DNA of 64,000 bases, taken from positions 1,240,001 through 1,304,000 of the forward strand of contig NC_037312.1 of assembly GCF_000143535.2 (NCBI RefSeq). Reading direction: 5' to 3'. Both the position numbers and the translations under genes were made by a program. The DNA comes from Botrytis cinerea B05.10 (Eukaryota; Ascomycota; Leotiomycetes; Helotiales; Sclerotiniaceae). Below are positions 22,895-35,100 of this stretch, piece after piece. Each line of letters opens with the position of its first letter. Position 1 is the stretch's first letter. Under the pieces are notes generated by a model. It worked only from the letters and a program-made list of their open reading frames with translations, did not search any database and was not told the DNA's origin.

Positions 22895-24382
22895 GAGTAT
22901 AATCTGGTCTGAATATGGTATGGGGTGTTGGGTAAGGGCGAACAGGAATTAGTTTGCAACTGTTTTACTGAGAAAGAAGTATGGATTTCTGAAGCTGCAG
23001 TTGCAGTTGTCTTGGTGGATGAAGATTGCTTGGGAAGGTGGGTTGTGGTTTGAGTTGGAGTTGGAGTTACTGGCAGGGAAAAATGATTTCAATGACCAAA
23101 ATAACATTTTCTTACCAAAAAATAGATGATATGTCTATGTTTGCTCCAAGTTCCTACAATTAAAAAGTTAGATAATCTTATAAATGAAGAGATTTGTGGA
23201 ATCATTTTGTTCAGTGAGAGTCGTGCTGCTTGCTTTTGACTCCCTTTTATGATTTTCTTTTATGACTCTCAAGGTAAAATTTTTTATAGCGATTGCACAG
23301 CAACTTGTAATATGAGCTTTACAGTAGATCATATGACTCAATAATATTCAACAAACAGATCGCCCTCTCCTTATAAATAGACGCCCTTTCTTCTAAATTG
23401 CAATCCTATATCTTTATAATGTACCGTTATAATCATATATTATCACATCTAAGGAATTATTAGGCATGCGTTTTTTTACAAAGCTCTATATACATATACT
23501 GCACATGAGAATCCATTAAAGGCACTCTATCTACAATATTCTCCATGAAGAATAAATACTCACCTTACCCTCCCTTTGAGAATCCCTTCAAGAAGGATTC
23601 ATTCACACTCTCCAAACCAATTTAACTGTAAAAAAAACTATCATGTGAAGTTCCTTTCTACTCATTCTTATCCATATATGACAATCCTAGAAGAAATCTC
23701 TAAAATTACCCTTTCATAACCAAATCATTCAATATGATGCTCACAATGAAGTTTTTTTCTCCAATTCAAGAATCTTGCTTGCTGTACGATGATTCAATTG
23801 ATAACTTTACTAGTCTAAGTTCAATATAAAATAATTTATCTAATCTCCGAGGTTAGCCGAGCCCAAAATACCTCAGCCGAGCAAGGAGCAAGGATCAATA
23901 CACCACTTCTTGTTCATCTAGTTTCAATACTGAATTTTGTAGACTCTTCCTTACAACCTGTTAAAACTACTTGTGTTTGTTTTGAACAAATTTTTTATAC
24001 TTTTTGTCTTTCCCCAATTCTCACAAGATCTTAATTTATTTTAGATTTCCTCCTATCTAAAGGCTCCAATAACAACTACTACCTTACTGAATCTTCGTCA
24101 AGCCTCAAATTGCCCATCGTTGATCTCAGACTTCATCATCAAGCTCAGTCCTGTCGGAACTAGACATCATTCAAGGTTTTTGGAATTTAACACCCCTTTT
24201 CGATGGTAGTAATCTAACACATTCTCAAAAGCACAGTAACTTCATTTGTTTGATTCCTAGTTGATTCCTGACCAGCTGATCGTTGATCGCATATCAGTTC
24301 CAAGTCTTCTGGAGCAGAAACGAATTCCAATCTCTAATATCTAACTTTTCACCTCAAACAACGAACATAATACGAAATCACA
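22895..24382. other. Intergenic region
   Basis: 1.49 kb of AT-rich spacer. The 3' UTR of the GT2 gene and the promoter/5' UTR of the next gene (24383) lie here. No gene or structured element is recognised. Confidence 0.5.
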
Positions 24383-26848
24383 ATGGATACCTATAACCCT
24401 GTGGGCTACAACATGGAATATGCTTCCATTAATAACCTAGATGAAGATTCATACATCACAAGAATGTCGAGAATTTTCGCACATATTGATATGGAGCGGC
24501 CCGTAACACTAAAGGAGGATGAAATTCCCACAGTTCTCCTTCACACCGAGGAAATTAAAAAGAATTGGGGTCTCCTTCAAAAGATCTTGGGTGCATACGA
24601 GTCTATCATCCGCAAGCGCTGGCTTAAGAAATCCAAGGTCAAACGTGCTCAACTTCTGAAAGAGTTGTATCCGGAAATTCCAAAGCAGCACGCCCCGGAC
24701 TTTGAGAATATGCGAGCTCGTTGGGAAGGCACGCCCCTCAACTCGAAAGAGGATCAGAAATCTATGGAGACGCCATATCTCAACTTGGAGGACCTCACAC
24801 AAGGCATGTTCTTACCTCTTTTTCTGAACTCAAGAGGTCGATATTCGCCGCATCTATTTGTACATGCAGATATCTACGCTATGCACTACGGGTTGAATAT
24901 GTGGGTAATTCAAGAACCGAAGGTCTATGATGGCCTGGCGCCATGGAAATCCGCTGCCGTCTTCAGAAACCCAGATTTGGGAGAATACATTGAGTTCCTC
25001 GAGTCAAAGGAAAGATCAGATGAGGCTTATGCATCTGGCCTCGGATTCTCTCCGCCAAAAGCAATGTTGATATTGAGAGCACAGGCTTTCACGTATCAAT
25101 TCCTTGTAGATTGTTGTTCGGCAATACTTCACGACATTCCAACACTTCTGGGTGACAATCATGACTTCAATATCGTGACTGAACCGGAAGATATCTCTGC
25201 ATCCTCTTCTCAACGTCTGAGTACTGCCTTTTCTGCAATCGAGTCGCCTTACAGACCGCCAAGTCAAATTGACTTTCAAAGAATCGAAGACCTTCTTGAA
25301 GCGAGACTTGCCGCAGCAGAAGACCACCTATGGTCCCTAAGAGAAGATCCCAGCTATTTCGCTGAGATTTTTGCTGCTCGAGACGAACGCCATTGTTATA
25401 CCAGCGAATCAGATTCGAAGGGATTTGAAGTACACAATGTCCTCGAATACGCATGTATTTCCTTGCTCGTTTGGAATAATTTGCTGGAAGACTTTCGACA
25501 CTGGCGTGGTCTAGAAAAAAAGTATTCGGCGGACATTTTTTCTGATAGGCAGCTACCATCTGAGTATGAAAAAGCGTTCGTGTGCTTTTGGGACAACCTA
25601 GCCCGGACTAGCGAATTTCTGAGATTGGAAAACTTAAGGCGAGACATTCTGTTCACAAAATCCTTCAGAGCTGGCGTCATCAATGATTCACTGAATTATG
25701 GTGCTCATATCGCACGATCAAATGTGAAATACGCAACGCAGGATAAACTCTTCTTCATACTGTATGAATTATCTCAGAACGAGGTTATTCTCTATTGCTC
25801 ACTCCCGGATCTGGTTGATGAGCTCGAGCGTTATCTACTTGCGAACCCAAATGAGAGGGGCCGTATTACGACTCTGAGTTTGTCAATTTTATCAGACATT
25901 GGCATTGTCGCTTCAATTAGTCGTGATTTATATCTTTACCAACCTTGGGCGTCAACGGTAACCCAAAAGCTTAAGGCCGATGATGGTACCATAAAAGCCA
26001 TCACTGACTCTAAATGGAAACGCTTGATGGATCTTCTGAAAATTTTGGAGAGCCTACCCATAGACGAGGTTACAAAGCTTATCGATTCGCCAAACTGCTT
26101 TCACTACCCTATAGAAAGACGTCCCAATGCAGCTAATAACCACAGAATGCGACAAGCTGAGTCATTACTCGATCATGTCTGGGACATCATAAACCAATCG
26201 TATCTTGAGACTTCCGGAAAGACCACACTAGCTGGTGCCCTTCGAGATCTTATCTCGAGCGAAAGGGGGCTAGTTCGAACACCAGAATGGGTTGAAGCGG
26301 CTCCCAAGGTCAAGAAATCTCGTGAAAAACGCACTCCAATTGACGATGAGCTGGTTAGTTCTTTCGAACACGTGCGAATAGAGGAAACAAAGAGCACTCA
26401 GTCTTTAGAACCAGGCGATTCAATATTCAAAGCGAAGGCCAAGTCGAAGTCCAGGAAAGCGGGGCCATCTCAAGAATCTGCACCTTTAACTGAAGAACTA
26501 CCAGAGGTAGAAGAAGCTCAAGCACCCCGAGAGATAATAAAAGTGAATAAAAAGACATATCGCGTCTTCACAGCACTATTTTACACTCCTTCAGAAAAAG
26601 ACCCACCTGGAGAAATTTCGTGGCAAGACTTCCTTCAAGCAATGGCTGCAGGTGGATTGAGCTCGGAAGCACTGTATGGCAGTATTTGGCATTTTACTCC
26701 TCAAGATGGCCATCCCAATAAACCGAGGAGAAGTATTCAGTTCCATCAACCTCACCCTGGGAAGCTTCGTCTTGGGACAGCCAGATTTATTGGACGTCGT
26801 CTCAATCGTGCATTTGGATGGGATATTGACTTGTTCTCTCTAGAGTAA
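24383..26848 (+). CDS. Uncharacterised fungal-specific 821-aa protein
   Basis: A single exon from MDTYNPVGYN to DIDLFSLE. It matches my memory of a widespread filamentous-ascomycete family of cytosolic proteins of about 800-900 aa. The shared features are an N-terminal helical block with an ENVKKxW-like segment and IRKRW.KKS, a LNLEDL-x5-LPLFLNSRGR segment, AEDHLWSLREDPSYFAE near residues 310-330, LYQPWA, and a C-terminal module VFxxLFYTPS...GEISWQDFLQAMAAGG...SIQFHQPHP-G...GRRLNRAFGW. No catalytic or membrane motif is evident. Some members have a RelB/ankyrin-like annotation, but I assign no function. Between about residues 640 and 720 there is a Lys/Glu-rich linker. Codon use and frame are clean throughout. 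Confidence 0.85.
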   Translation: MDTYNPVGYNMEYASINNLDEDSYITRMSRIFAHIDMERPVTLKEDEIPTVLLHTEEIKKNWGLLQKILGAYESIIRKRWLKKSKVKRAQLLKELYPEIPKQHAPDFENMRARWEGTPLNSKEDQKSMETPYLNLEDLTQGMFLPLFLNSRGRYSPHLFVHADIYAMHYGLNMWVIQEPKVYDGLAPWKSAAVFRNPDLGEYIEFLESKERSDEAYASGLGFSPPKAMLILRAQAFTYQFLVDCCSAILHDIPTLLGDNHDFNIVTEPEDISASSSQRLSTAFSAIESPYRPPSQIDFQRIEDLLEARLAAAEDHLWSLREDPSYFAEIFAARDERHCYTSESDSKGFEVHNVLEYACISLLVWNNLLEDFRHWRGLEKKYSADIFSDRQLPSEYEKAFVCFWDNLARTSEFLRLENLRRDILFTKSFRAGVINDSLNYGAHIARSNVKYATQDKLFFILYELSQNEVILYCSLPDLVDELERYLLANPNERGRITTLSLSILSDIGIVASISRDLYLYQPWASTVTQKLKADDGTIKAITDSKWKRLMDLLKILESLPIDEVTKLIDSPNCFHYPIERRPNAANNHRMRQAESLLDHVWDIINQSYLETSGKTTLAGALRDLISSERGLVRTPEWVEAAPKVKKSREKRTPIDDELVSSFEHVRIEETKSTQSLEPGDSIFKAKAKSKSRKAGPSQESAPLTEELPEVEEAQAPREIIKVNKKTYRVFTALFYTPSEKDPPGEISWQDFLQAMAAGGLSSEALYGSIWHFTPQDGHPNKPRRSIQFHQPHPGKLRLGTARFIGRRLNRAFGWDIDLFSLE

Positions 26849-27736
26849 GCCGAATTTGAAATAACTAGAGAGGTCTAAATATAGGGGGGATGAGCCGTTC
26901 ATAGTGGAGTATACGTAAGCGTCTGCGTTAGTAGTAACGAATTATGCTATACAATAGTCATATAGCGAGGGAAGAATAGATGTGTTTAGGGGTAGAATAT
27001 AGAGAATACTTCAAAGCAGTTAACCAATGTCAAAAATAATTGCATAAAAATAGAATTTGATGATTGATTATCGATGTGCCTGTGAAGTGAAACGAAACTG
27101 ATTTGAGTGGATGTGAAGGTCACGTGGACGACATTTTAACCCCTTCCTTAGAGGAAGACTAGGTAGTTCACTTGGGATTTACCAGGTGTCATTATTCCAA
27201 GATTTTTTTTTTTCAAAATTGTATCTGGCAGACAGATCATGTAGCTACTGCCTATGTTGTTTCTTTAATGGAAGATTTTTTATTCCAAGCTGCCCGGGTA
27301 TGATCGTGAATGATGATCGTCCCAAAAAGCTTCTCCCCAGAATGATGTCTAGTGCATAAGAAGATAATTTTAGCCCTTTTCGATAGAAAAAGACTACTTT
27401 GATTGGCACAATTCATATGCCAAAATCAAGAGATTCCCTTTAGAGTAACTATTAGCACATAACCTAGATACAGACCATTTTAGCTCTGTTACTAAACCGT
27501 TAGCTGGATGCTACTTAAAAGTCTATAGCTGTCATTCTTCACTATAAATATTTTTCACTACAAATTCTTTCGCTCCAAACTTTCTCGCACCACAAAATCT
27601 TCACTTCAAGCTAGATTCTACAGGCTTAACAATAACCATTCGATAACCAAAATCAACATAGTTGCTCTCTTACTATATACATCTCTTACTATATACATCT
27701 CTTACTTCTAGAACCAAACACACTTAGCTAGCACAC
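26849..27736. promoter_or_regulatory. Intergenic region with promoter of 2EXR gene
   Basis: 888 bp. A TATA-like TATAAATA lies at 27543-27550. Near-perfect short direct repeats (CTCTTACTATATACAT, two copies) lie at about 27666-27700, just before the ATG at 27737. The rest is AT-rich without genes. Confidence 0.5.
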
Positions 27737-28585
27737 ATGTCTCAGTCAGTGTACTATGAGCTCGAGAACTTGAGCATGAATTCTCCAACGCCTCGAGTAC
27801 CCACCACCGAAGCTTCGAATATTGAATCAACAACCGATGATTCTCCAAACATACAAACTTCCAGTATCATCATCTCAGACTCTTCAAGAGAACTTCCACA
27901 GAAGAACTCCCCACAAGCATTTCCACAATACGATAGCCTTCCTGCGGAAATCAAACAAGAGATTATGTACCAATTTGCACTTCAAAGCGAAACACGCATC
28001 ATACCAGTCGATATCCAAAGCAGATTACTTTCGCCGACAACCAGACGTCTGAGCGACCAAATCGAAGCTGTCCTCAAAGCCGGCGCGAAATGGAATATTC
28101 GAGACCACGAATTCCAATACCTTACATTAACCCGTGGACGCGGATGGCATGCTCGAGAACAACTCACTCTCGACGAATTCTACTTCCGTCCCGAAAAAGA
28201 CATCCTGTGGTTCTCCGAAGAATTTTCAGAAAATTATAAAAACATAAATATATATCCTCCTGAGAGTGTGAAGCGTTTAGCCATCAGCCACAGGGATCTC
28301 CGAAGCTTGCTGATTTTATTCAGGGGCCAGCTGGAATCAGAGCTGCCTAGATATTCATCCCTGTTTATCGGTAAACTACCAAATCTAGAGCACATATACG
28401 TAGTTCCGCATTCCAATGCTAGGAAAGAGAACTTCGATGAGAATAGTGTTCTTGTGGATTCTGATATGCCCGATGTTGTCAATAGGAATATCTTGCGAAT
28501 GTGGTGGTTATCCTGGCTCGAGAAAGATTCTGGGAATATTGGATGGAAGGCGCCGGAACTTTCTTTCAAAGAATTCCAAACATGA
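27737..28585 (+). CDS. 2EXR domain-containing protein
   Basis: Single exon, 282 aa. After about 55 residues of Ser/Thr-rich leader, FPQYDSLPAEIKQEIMYQFALQSETRIIPVDI matches the 2EXR domain opening (F-x2-F/Y-x-x-LP-x-E-[IL]-[RK]-x-x-I-W/M). This short fungal domain occurs in hundreds of paralogues of unknown function. The remainder contains FYFRPEKDILWFSEEF, IKRLAI-like and LEHIYVV strands typical of the family's C-terminal part. No signal peptide or membrane span. The Pfam name is the only annotation possible; such genes are often accessory. Confidence 0.8.
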   Translation: MSQSVYYELENLSMNSPTPRVPTTEASNIESTTDDSPNIQTSSIIISDSSRELPQKNSPQAFPQYDSLPAEIKQEIMYQFALQSETRIIPVDIQSRLLSPTTRRLSDQIEAVLKAGAKWNIRDHEFQYLTLTRGRGWHAREQLTLDEFYFRPEKDILWFSEEFSENYKNINIYPPESVKRLAISHRDLRSLLILFRGQLESELPRYSSLFIGKLPNLEHIYVVPHSNARKENFDENSVLVDSDMPDVVNRNILRMWWLSWLEKDSGNIGWKAPELSFKEFQT

Positions 28586-29641
28586 GGAATATCGGAAGTT
28601 TAGATGCATGGGGATGTAATGATGGGCTTGCTTGTGAATAAATAATAGGAGGAAAGAGCTCTCGATGTATCTTTACAGATACTAAGCGAAAAAGCAAATC
28701 GAATACACGTTAATGTATATCATCAGCGGATAACATTCAATAGTCATAAGTACCAATACTTATTAATTGGTAATAATAATAATGATGATAATAATCATCA
28801 CTATCCAGCTTACCACCAACACCTACCCAGGTATATCATCTCCACAAAACCAGCATTGACAACTGTAAAAACCAAACAAAGTGTCTAAAACCAAGACGCG
28901 AGTACCGAATAAGATATGAAATAAAGACAAAAAAAGCCCCAGAACTCATCCCGAATGTGCCAAATAGTCGTTAAGATTACCCCAGAGTTACCTCGAGGAT
29001 AAACTATACACAGAAGCAATCTCAAGTACAAATTGAGAACAATTGAAGCAACGACATAAATGAGGTAACTACCTAGGTATTTACTGCTTGATAATATATC
29101 AGGGCTCATTATACGCAAGTCAGACTAACTAAGGGACTGCCAGTATACAAACCATGAAAACGATACTTATTATCCATCCCAATTTTCAAAACACAATATT
29201 ATATATACCATCAACATTTACTAACTGTAATACCAAATACAACAGATGAGACATACCACAAATTATAAGACATTTAGTTCTAGAATTCGGGGTTGAAAGG
29301 TCAAACGTTTAAACTACTCTGTGCTTTAGAGGCTAAAGTCAAATTATGAATGAATCTACACATTCAATTGCAGTCACCAAAGGCATGCATAGTATCTAGA
29401 TAATTGGAAAAAAAAAAAACATTGCTAATCTACTCGACATTATTATTACAGTATTCCTGAGTGAACAACGCCATATATGTAATCTATCCTGGTATATGTA
29501 TCCGTCGCCTATCCTATGCGCGGAAAGTTGCGCAAACGCTATCATGTATCAATTCATTTCGTCCTGAGTATCCACCCGTGCCAATGAGTTCGACTAGAAT
29601 TTATATTCTTACTCAAGTGTGATGTTCGGCTTGTCGTGAAA
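28586..29641. other. Convergent intergenic region
   Basis: 1.06 kb between the stops of the 2EXR gene (+) and the RBR ligase (-). AT-rich with short AAT/AT microsatellite bits near 28770-28800 and a poly-A of about 11 near 29409. No gene recognised. Confidence 0.5.
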
Positions 29642-31775
29642 TCACTTTTCCTCCCAGGCGCCAACCAACTTGGTCTTCTTCTTGGGTGGACCGGACTTAC
29701 TGGAGCTTCAGAGATATTAGTAATTGAACCAATAAAACAATGAGAAGTTCACTAGAAACCGTAGATGTGCTAGAGAACCAAAAAAAATGGAGTGAAGGCT
29801 GCATGGAATGGAAGTGCGAAATGGGAGAATACTTACTCGGAGCCTGACTTTTCCAAAGCCTGCTGCTTCATCCTCTTCTCTGCTGCAGCTAATGCCAATG
29901 GTCTCATTTCATCTCTTCTCGCAGCTTGTTTAGCGTACTTGGCTCGAGTTTGACGCTCGTCAACAGGTCTACCATGTACCAGATTGGTGAGGGCTGTCTG
30001 ATTGGCTAAGATCTGGCCTCGACTGAGCTTGTGCGAATCGGGGTGATTGGGACAGTTTCTGCCATGTGCTGAATCACCAAGTCTGATGATATTTTCCCAG
30101 TCGGCGCCGCAAAGGTAGCACCAGGATTTCCCACAGCGACCTAAGTATTAATCGTTAGTAATGAACCTGTATAAAGAGTTGTATCTATACATACACTCCA
30201 TATGATCACAACCTTCGCTTCTAACAACGCATTCTTTGCATTGTGGGCAGATTCTTGAATCTTTTGCCAGTAGCTTAGCCGTGGCCTCTTCCTGCTCCAA
30301 ACGTTCAATTTGTGAGTCATCGACATCGAAGTCATCGCATGATAGTCCTTCGTGCCATGGTAACTTGTGCTTGACACAAGTTTTGAATTGACAATGGTCG
30401 CAAATCATCAATGGCTCTGTGCCTTCATGTATCTGACCTCCACCGCACTTGGGGCCTAAGCACATAATAAACGTATCGGGCCTGGAAGCTTTTTCTCTCA
30501 AGTACATATAACTGTTTCTCAATTAGCAATGAACACAAAGAACCAATAAGAGTCACCAACCGATCAAGTACTTTCAAAGATGCTTTTTGATGAACATCCT
30601 TGTCAGTAAGTACGGCTGTACAAAGCGGACACTTGATACCATTCAAAAGTCCATAGTCTATATCTGTAGTGATCGATAGATCGAGACATTCCTTGCAGAT
30701 GAAGGTATCTGGATGTTGGCAATCACCTGTGATGGAAGACAATGTGTCCACCATTGGGACATCCTCAGCACAAATAACACATTCCACATTATCAGGTGGA
30801 TTTTGGGAATTCTCTTGTGCTTCTCCACTTTCTGGTCCCTCTTCGATCTCCTCTTCGATCTCCTCTTCGATCTCCTCTTCATACTCTTCGATCTCCTCTT
30901 CGATCTCCTCTTCATACTCTTCAATCTCCTCTTCAATCTCTTCGATCTCCTCTTCGATCTCCTCTTCATACTCTTCAATCTCCTCTTCAATCTCCTCTTC
31001 AATCTCCTCTTCAATCTCCTCTTCAATCTCCTCTTCAATCTCCTCTTCTTCGTCGTCCTCTTCTTCCTCCTCATCTTCCTCCTTATCTTCCTCTTCCTCG
31101 TCCTCGTCTTCTTCTTCGCTCTCCTCCTCACTTTCCGAGCTGTCATCTTCATCTTCCGTCCTGTTTGGCTCCATCCCAAACAGGCCATTGTCAGGTTCGT
31201 CACCGAAGATATAGTTGTCGCGCTCGGGGTTATCAGGATCTAGAAGAAGCGTTCAGTCAGATTTTCAAGTAGGTATACCTACAAAAGATGTTATAACATT
31301 AGAAGGTTTTTAACTTACGCTGCGGGAAAAGGTCGAAAATGTCCATTCCGGGGTTGCGTCTCAATGCTCGTTCTCTATCTTTCCACAGCAACTCGTGACC
31401 AGAGATGACGGAAGCATCAGAATCGGAGCTTGATTCTTCATCAGAGCCCTCCTCCTCATCTTCTTCGGCTTTTTCTTCCTCTCCTTCATCCCCAGTAGAC
31501 TCTTTGGCAGGTGCTTCTACAGGTCCTTCCACAGGTGCGGCCACGGGGTGAATTGGTGGAAGATCACCACCATTTTCGAACCAGTCCTTGACTGTTTCGG
31601 AAACTTCTTCATCAAGACTTGTTTCAAGATTCTGCAGACGAAGAAACAGGGCAAGTCGAGCACCTTGGTTCTCTGGGAGTTTTCCGTAATGTTTCAAAAC
31701 ATGGCGCATCTTTCTTGCATCATGTTGCTTGAAGTTGAGTCCGAAGACCACACCCGACTGATAGTCGAAAGTCAT
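29642..31775 (-). CDS. RBR-type (RING1-IBR-RING2) E3 ubiquitin ligase
   Basis: Five exons: 31775-31319, 31239-30561, 30511-30195, 30140-29837 and 29705-29642. Introns are 79, 49, 54 and 131 nt, and phases sum to 606 aa. The N-terminal part is unique, then comes a very long Glu/Asp and E-E-I repeat (about residues 187-290). RING1 starts at about residue 305 (VECVICAEDV...HPDTFICKECL...CPLC). The IBR has RPDTFIMCLGPKCGGGQIH...CDHCQFKTCVKHKLPWH. RING2 (CPQCKECVVRSEGCDHMEC then RCGKSWCYLC) keeps the Cys after HME that forms the ubiquitin thioester in RBR ligases. A Lys-rich tail follows. The two intron junctions inside the IBR/RING2 rebuild DRYMYLREK and HMECRCGKSW, which supports the model. The donor at 30560 (GTTGGT) is weak. 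Substrate unknown. Confidence 0.9.
30838..31130 (-). repeat. Tandem coding repeat, acidic E-E-I array
   Basis: Degenerate repeats (sense GAAGAGGAGATC/TT units, with interspersed GAGTATGAA units) inside exon 2 of the RBR gene, encoding EEEIEEEIEEYEEE-type sequence followed by poly-Glu/Asp. Long blocks recur nearly identically, indicating recent expansion. Confidence 0.9.
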
Positions 31776-32129
31776 TGCGAAAAAGGATGATTGTTATGAG
31801 AATTTTGAGTAACGTTCTTTCTGCTGGATCTTTCTGGATTTCTTGTTCTGAATGAGAATTCCCTTGATCAGAAAGCTTGTTGAAAAGGCTGTTGTAAAAT
31901 TGTTGTGAGGTTGTGAGGATATTTGGAGAAGATTATAAGGAAGTCGAGAGACTCAAGACTGCCTAAAGCTACCGTAGTTCGGATAATTTAGGACAATTTA
32001 ATAAGTTTAGGCTGCCGCTCGGACTCTCCACCCCCTCATCTTCATTCTATTCGACAAAAGTGAATAACGTGATACATATAATTTATATTCATTGGTGGAT
32101 ATGATAGTGTCATTTTTATGTCTGGATTG

Positions 32130-32162
<33 letters not shown>

Positions 32163-35100
32163 AGTTGCTTGCACATAATATTAAATGCATTGGTTGGTTT
32201 TGAGTTTGAGTGTGAATTTGCTTCCTATGTATCATTGTGGGTTTCCACCACATTCGTTCTTTCTTATTCCCAATCTCAATATACATGCACATGGGCCTCG
32301 AAGTCTGTCAAATTCTAGTGACTTTATTGGACTACCAATAACGGTTCTCAGATATATCTTCATTTCAAGAGATCTTGGCCATCAATAAGTTTTCAGTAGC
32401 AATACTGTCCAACGTGGTGAATGATCATGATGTCATTCAATGATTGAATTCACAGTATTGAAAGTCAAATGGGTTGTTTGTATTAGTTAATGGCTCTCAA
32501 AATTGAGTGAGCAATATTGACATTGTAATCAACAGTCAATCAAAACAGTGACTCTTTCCCATACAGCTAGCCTTGGGTGGTATGCCAACGGCATTCGTAC
32601 TTTCTCATTACTAGTAGACAAATGCAAGTCCTGCAATCCTATATTTACAAAAAGTTCTTTTCCTTCTTGCTCTCTCCTGAGCGGAAAACAACATGGCCTA
32701 TCCTTTATGTCTTTTTATCAACAAAAATGGTGCACCTGTGGCTAGCAAATAGCAGCTTTATATGGCATAAACTTGACAAATTCCCAGAATTATCCATTAA
32801 GCAGCAACTAGTGAAGTTTTGAAAGGACTTCTTTTGATCTCCACAACTTCTCCCTTGTTATGTTCGCAGTTGACTACTACTTAAACAAAACTTGAGATAG
32901 TCCACCATTCAAGGCAAGTTTCTCTCTCTTGCTATTGGTACCAGTGTTTTTGCTGATCATAATTCGAATTCAATCCTCCCAGAAACCCTGTCTTTTGATA
33001 ATACGCAAAGTGACAGCTGCATTTTCTAGGAACTGTTGTATTAGTTGAACTCTTGATACATGCCTTCTGACTAGCTTTCTTTTTGATGATGCATCGATGT
33101 ATAGTCTATGATAGCATTCTTGGCCTGGGCATTGCAGATTTGAACAGAGTTATAAAGAGATGAAAAACTCCCTGAATGCTGTAATAGTGATTGACAGGAT
33201 TCAGGACATCATAATGACAACCGCAATGATTTGACCGTCAAGGCTCAAACCGAATACGTGAAACATGAGAAAGAGGTACGATTTATAGGTTACTACCATT
33301 CCTGAAAGACCACCGTGTGCTTTATGTGCGGTCTTGCAGCGTTGAGTCATAGGTCTTGGTTGCTTCTTCAATGGCAAATAATCTAGACTGTGTTGACAGG
33401 CACCTGGCGCCAAAATAACGTGGCAATTCTGTAATCTGTAAGCTTCAGTACTAACACCAGTAATTCAATGCCAACTTACCAACAGTAAGTGATGTGGTGT
33501 TGTGAAAGAGATTCGTCGCACCTGAAAGCCACTAATTTTTCAAATTGAAGGATGCTACAGCTCCATTTTTCAGTCACAATGCCAGACCTCGCATTTCCGC
33601 CTCGAATTGGTGGCCGAGAAGAACTGCGTGCACGATAAATGCAACCATATTTCTTAGGACCTTTAATAGGAGTTTGGGGCTCGATTTTGGCAGGCGGACG
33701 AGGTTATTGAATTGATGCGTGCGGACTGGTAAATGTCAATCTCATATTTGTTCAAATAGTTCTTGCAAGTGGTGACCTTCCCACAATCTCGGGAAAGCAT
33801 AAGTACAAGCTCTGCTGAGCTTGCGCTGAGCCGGAATTTCTTCAGGAGTAACTATTGTAAAGGTTAGACATTTTTTCAGTAGTTCCGTTTGTTGCAACTT
33901 CTAACAACTGCTCATTTCTAACAGGCATCTCATACCCGTCCATGGTGATAATACTCCTTGAAATCAATAGCTATAACAAGAAAATCTGTGTCCATGAGAC
34001 TGTGAACAGAAAGTTAGTTCACTGCATTGAAATTTTTTGGAAGGAATTTCTTCTCTGTACGTATTCATCAATGCAGTGTCGTGGCCGGCTCGGCTACTTT
34101 GCTCGAAGTCGTCAGCATACCCGGACTTTGTGCCGATTTTCGGATATCACTGATCCGACGCTGGATCAATTGAGTGATTATGTAACCAAGATTGTTTGGA
34201 ACATTATCAAGGCTTTTCAGTTCAGCACATTGTCATGAATGATTCAGTATTGGAGGACATCGCATTAGCGCAATACCCCGAGCGAAAACAAACACTTTTC
34301 TTCTTCCAGTTCTTTTATATAATGAATGGGCCTTCATCAAATTCTCTTCGGCCTGGAACAAAGAGGGGTGTCTGAAGACGCGTGCTTGATTACGACTAGG
34401 CCAACTCTCCCATTTCCCCAAAACCATTGGAAACGCATGTTGAGTGTGAATCAAAAGCTTCTTGGTCTTGAAAACACTTCGGCTCAAAGGATAGAGCTTG
34501 TCGTTCTCAAATGCCTTCTCATGAAATTTGCCACTTCAGATTCTCTCTGGTTGATCGCCTTGTAAAATGTTCGTTTGGCTCGTTTTGCAGCCACAATTTG
34601 AAAACTGCGATGACGACCTTTTCCATATTCCAATACCACCGAAGATTATGACTGTGCAGAACTTATGTATGCAGCTAGCAGTGAGTTCTTCTTCAAAAGA
34701 CATCACGACTTAAGCTGGACTATTACACTTGTCCAAAGCGGACTTACCAGCGTCAGGTCTACACACTTCCAATCACACGAATCATCTTTGACAACGGAAC
34801 CATTATCCGCGAAGCACACTAGCCATGTTCATTCATACAGAAATTCTTCGGGTTTCCAGACGAAGACGTACGTATCATCACGTGAAATCATGGGACTGTC
34901 CGCTTTCCGCTCACTAGCTTAGCACAGAGGCTCGAGAGAGGCTAAACTAGAGTGCTGAATAGTGCTGGCGTTCCAAATATTACAAATAGCAATTGGTAAA
35001 AATAGAATCTACGCGTCCCGACGTTGTCCCTCACGAAAACGAGGATGCAGATTTACTTTCAACATTGGATGCACAAAAATTCCTCGGTCCTGTCAGTTTG

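Noticed and set aside
30669..31214. 181-codon + strand ORF rich in Ser and Ile
   Set aside because: Antisense shadow of the acidic repeat of the RBR ligase; triplet repeats suppress stops on both strands.
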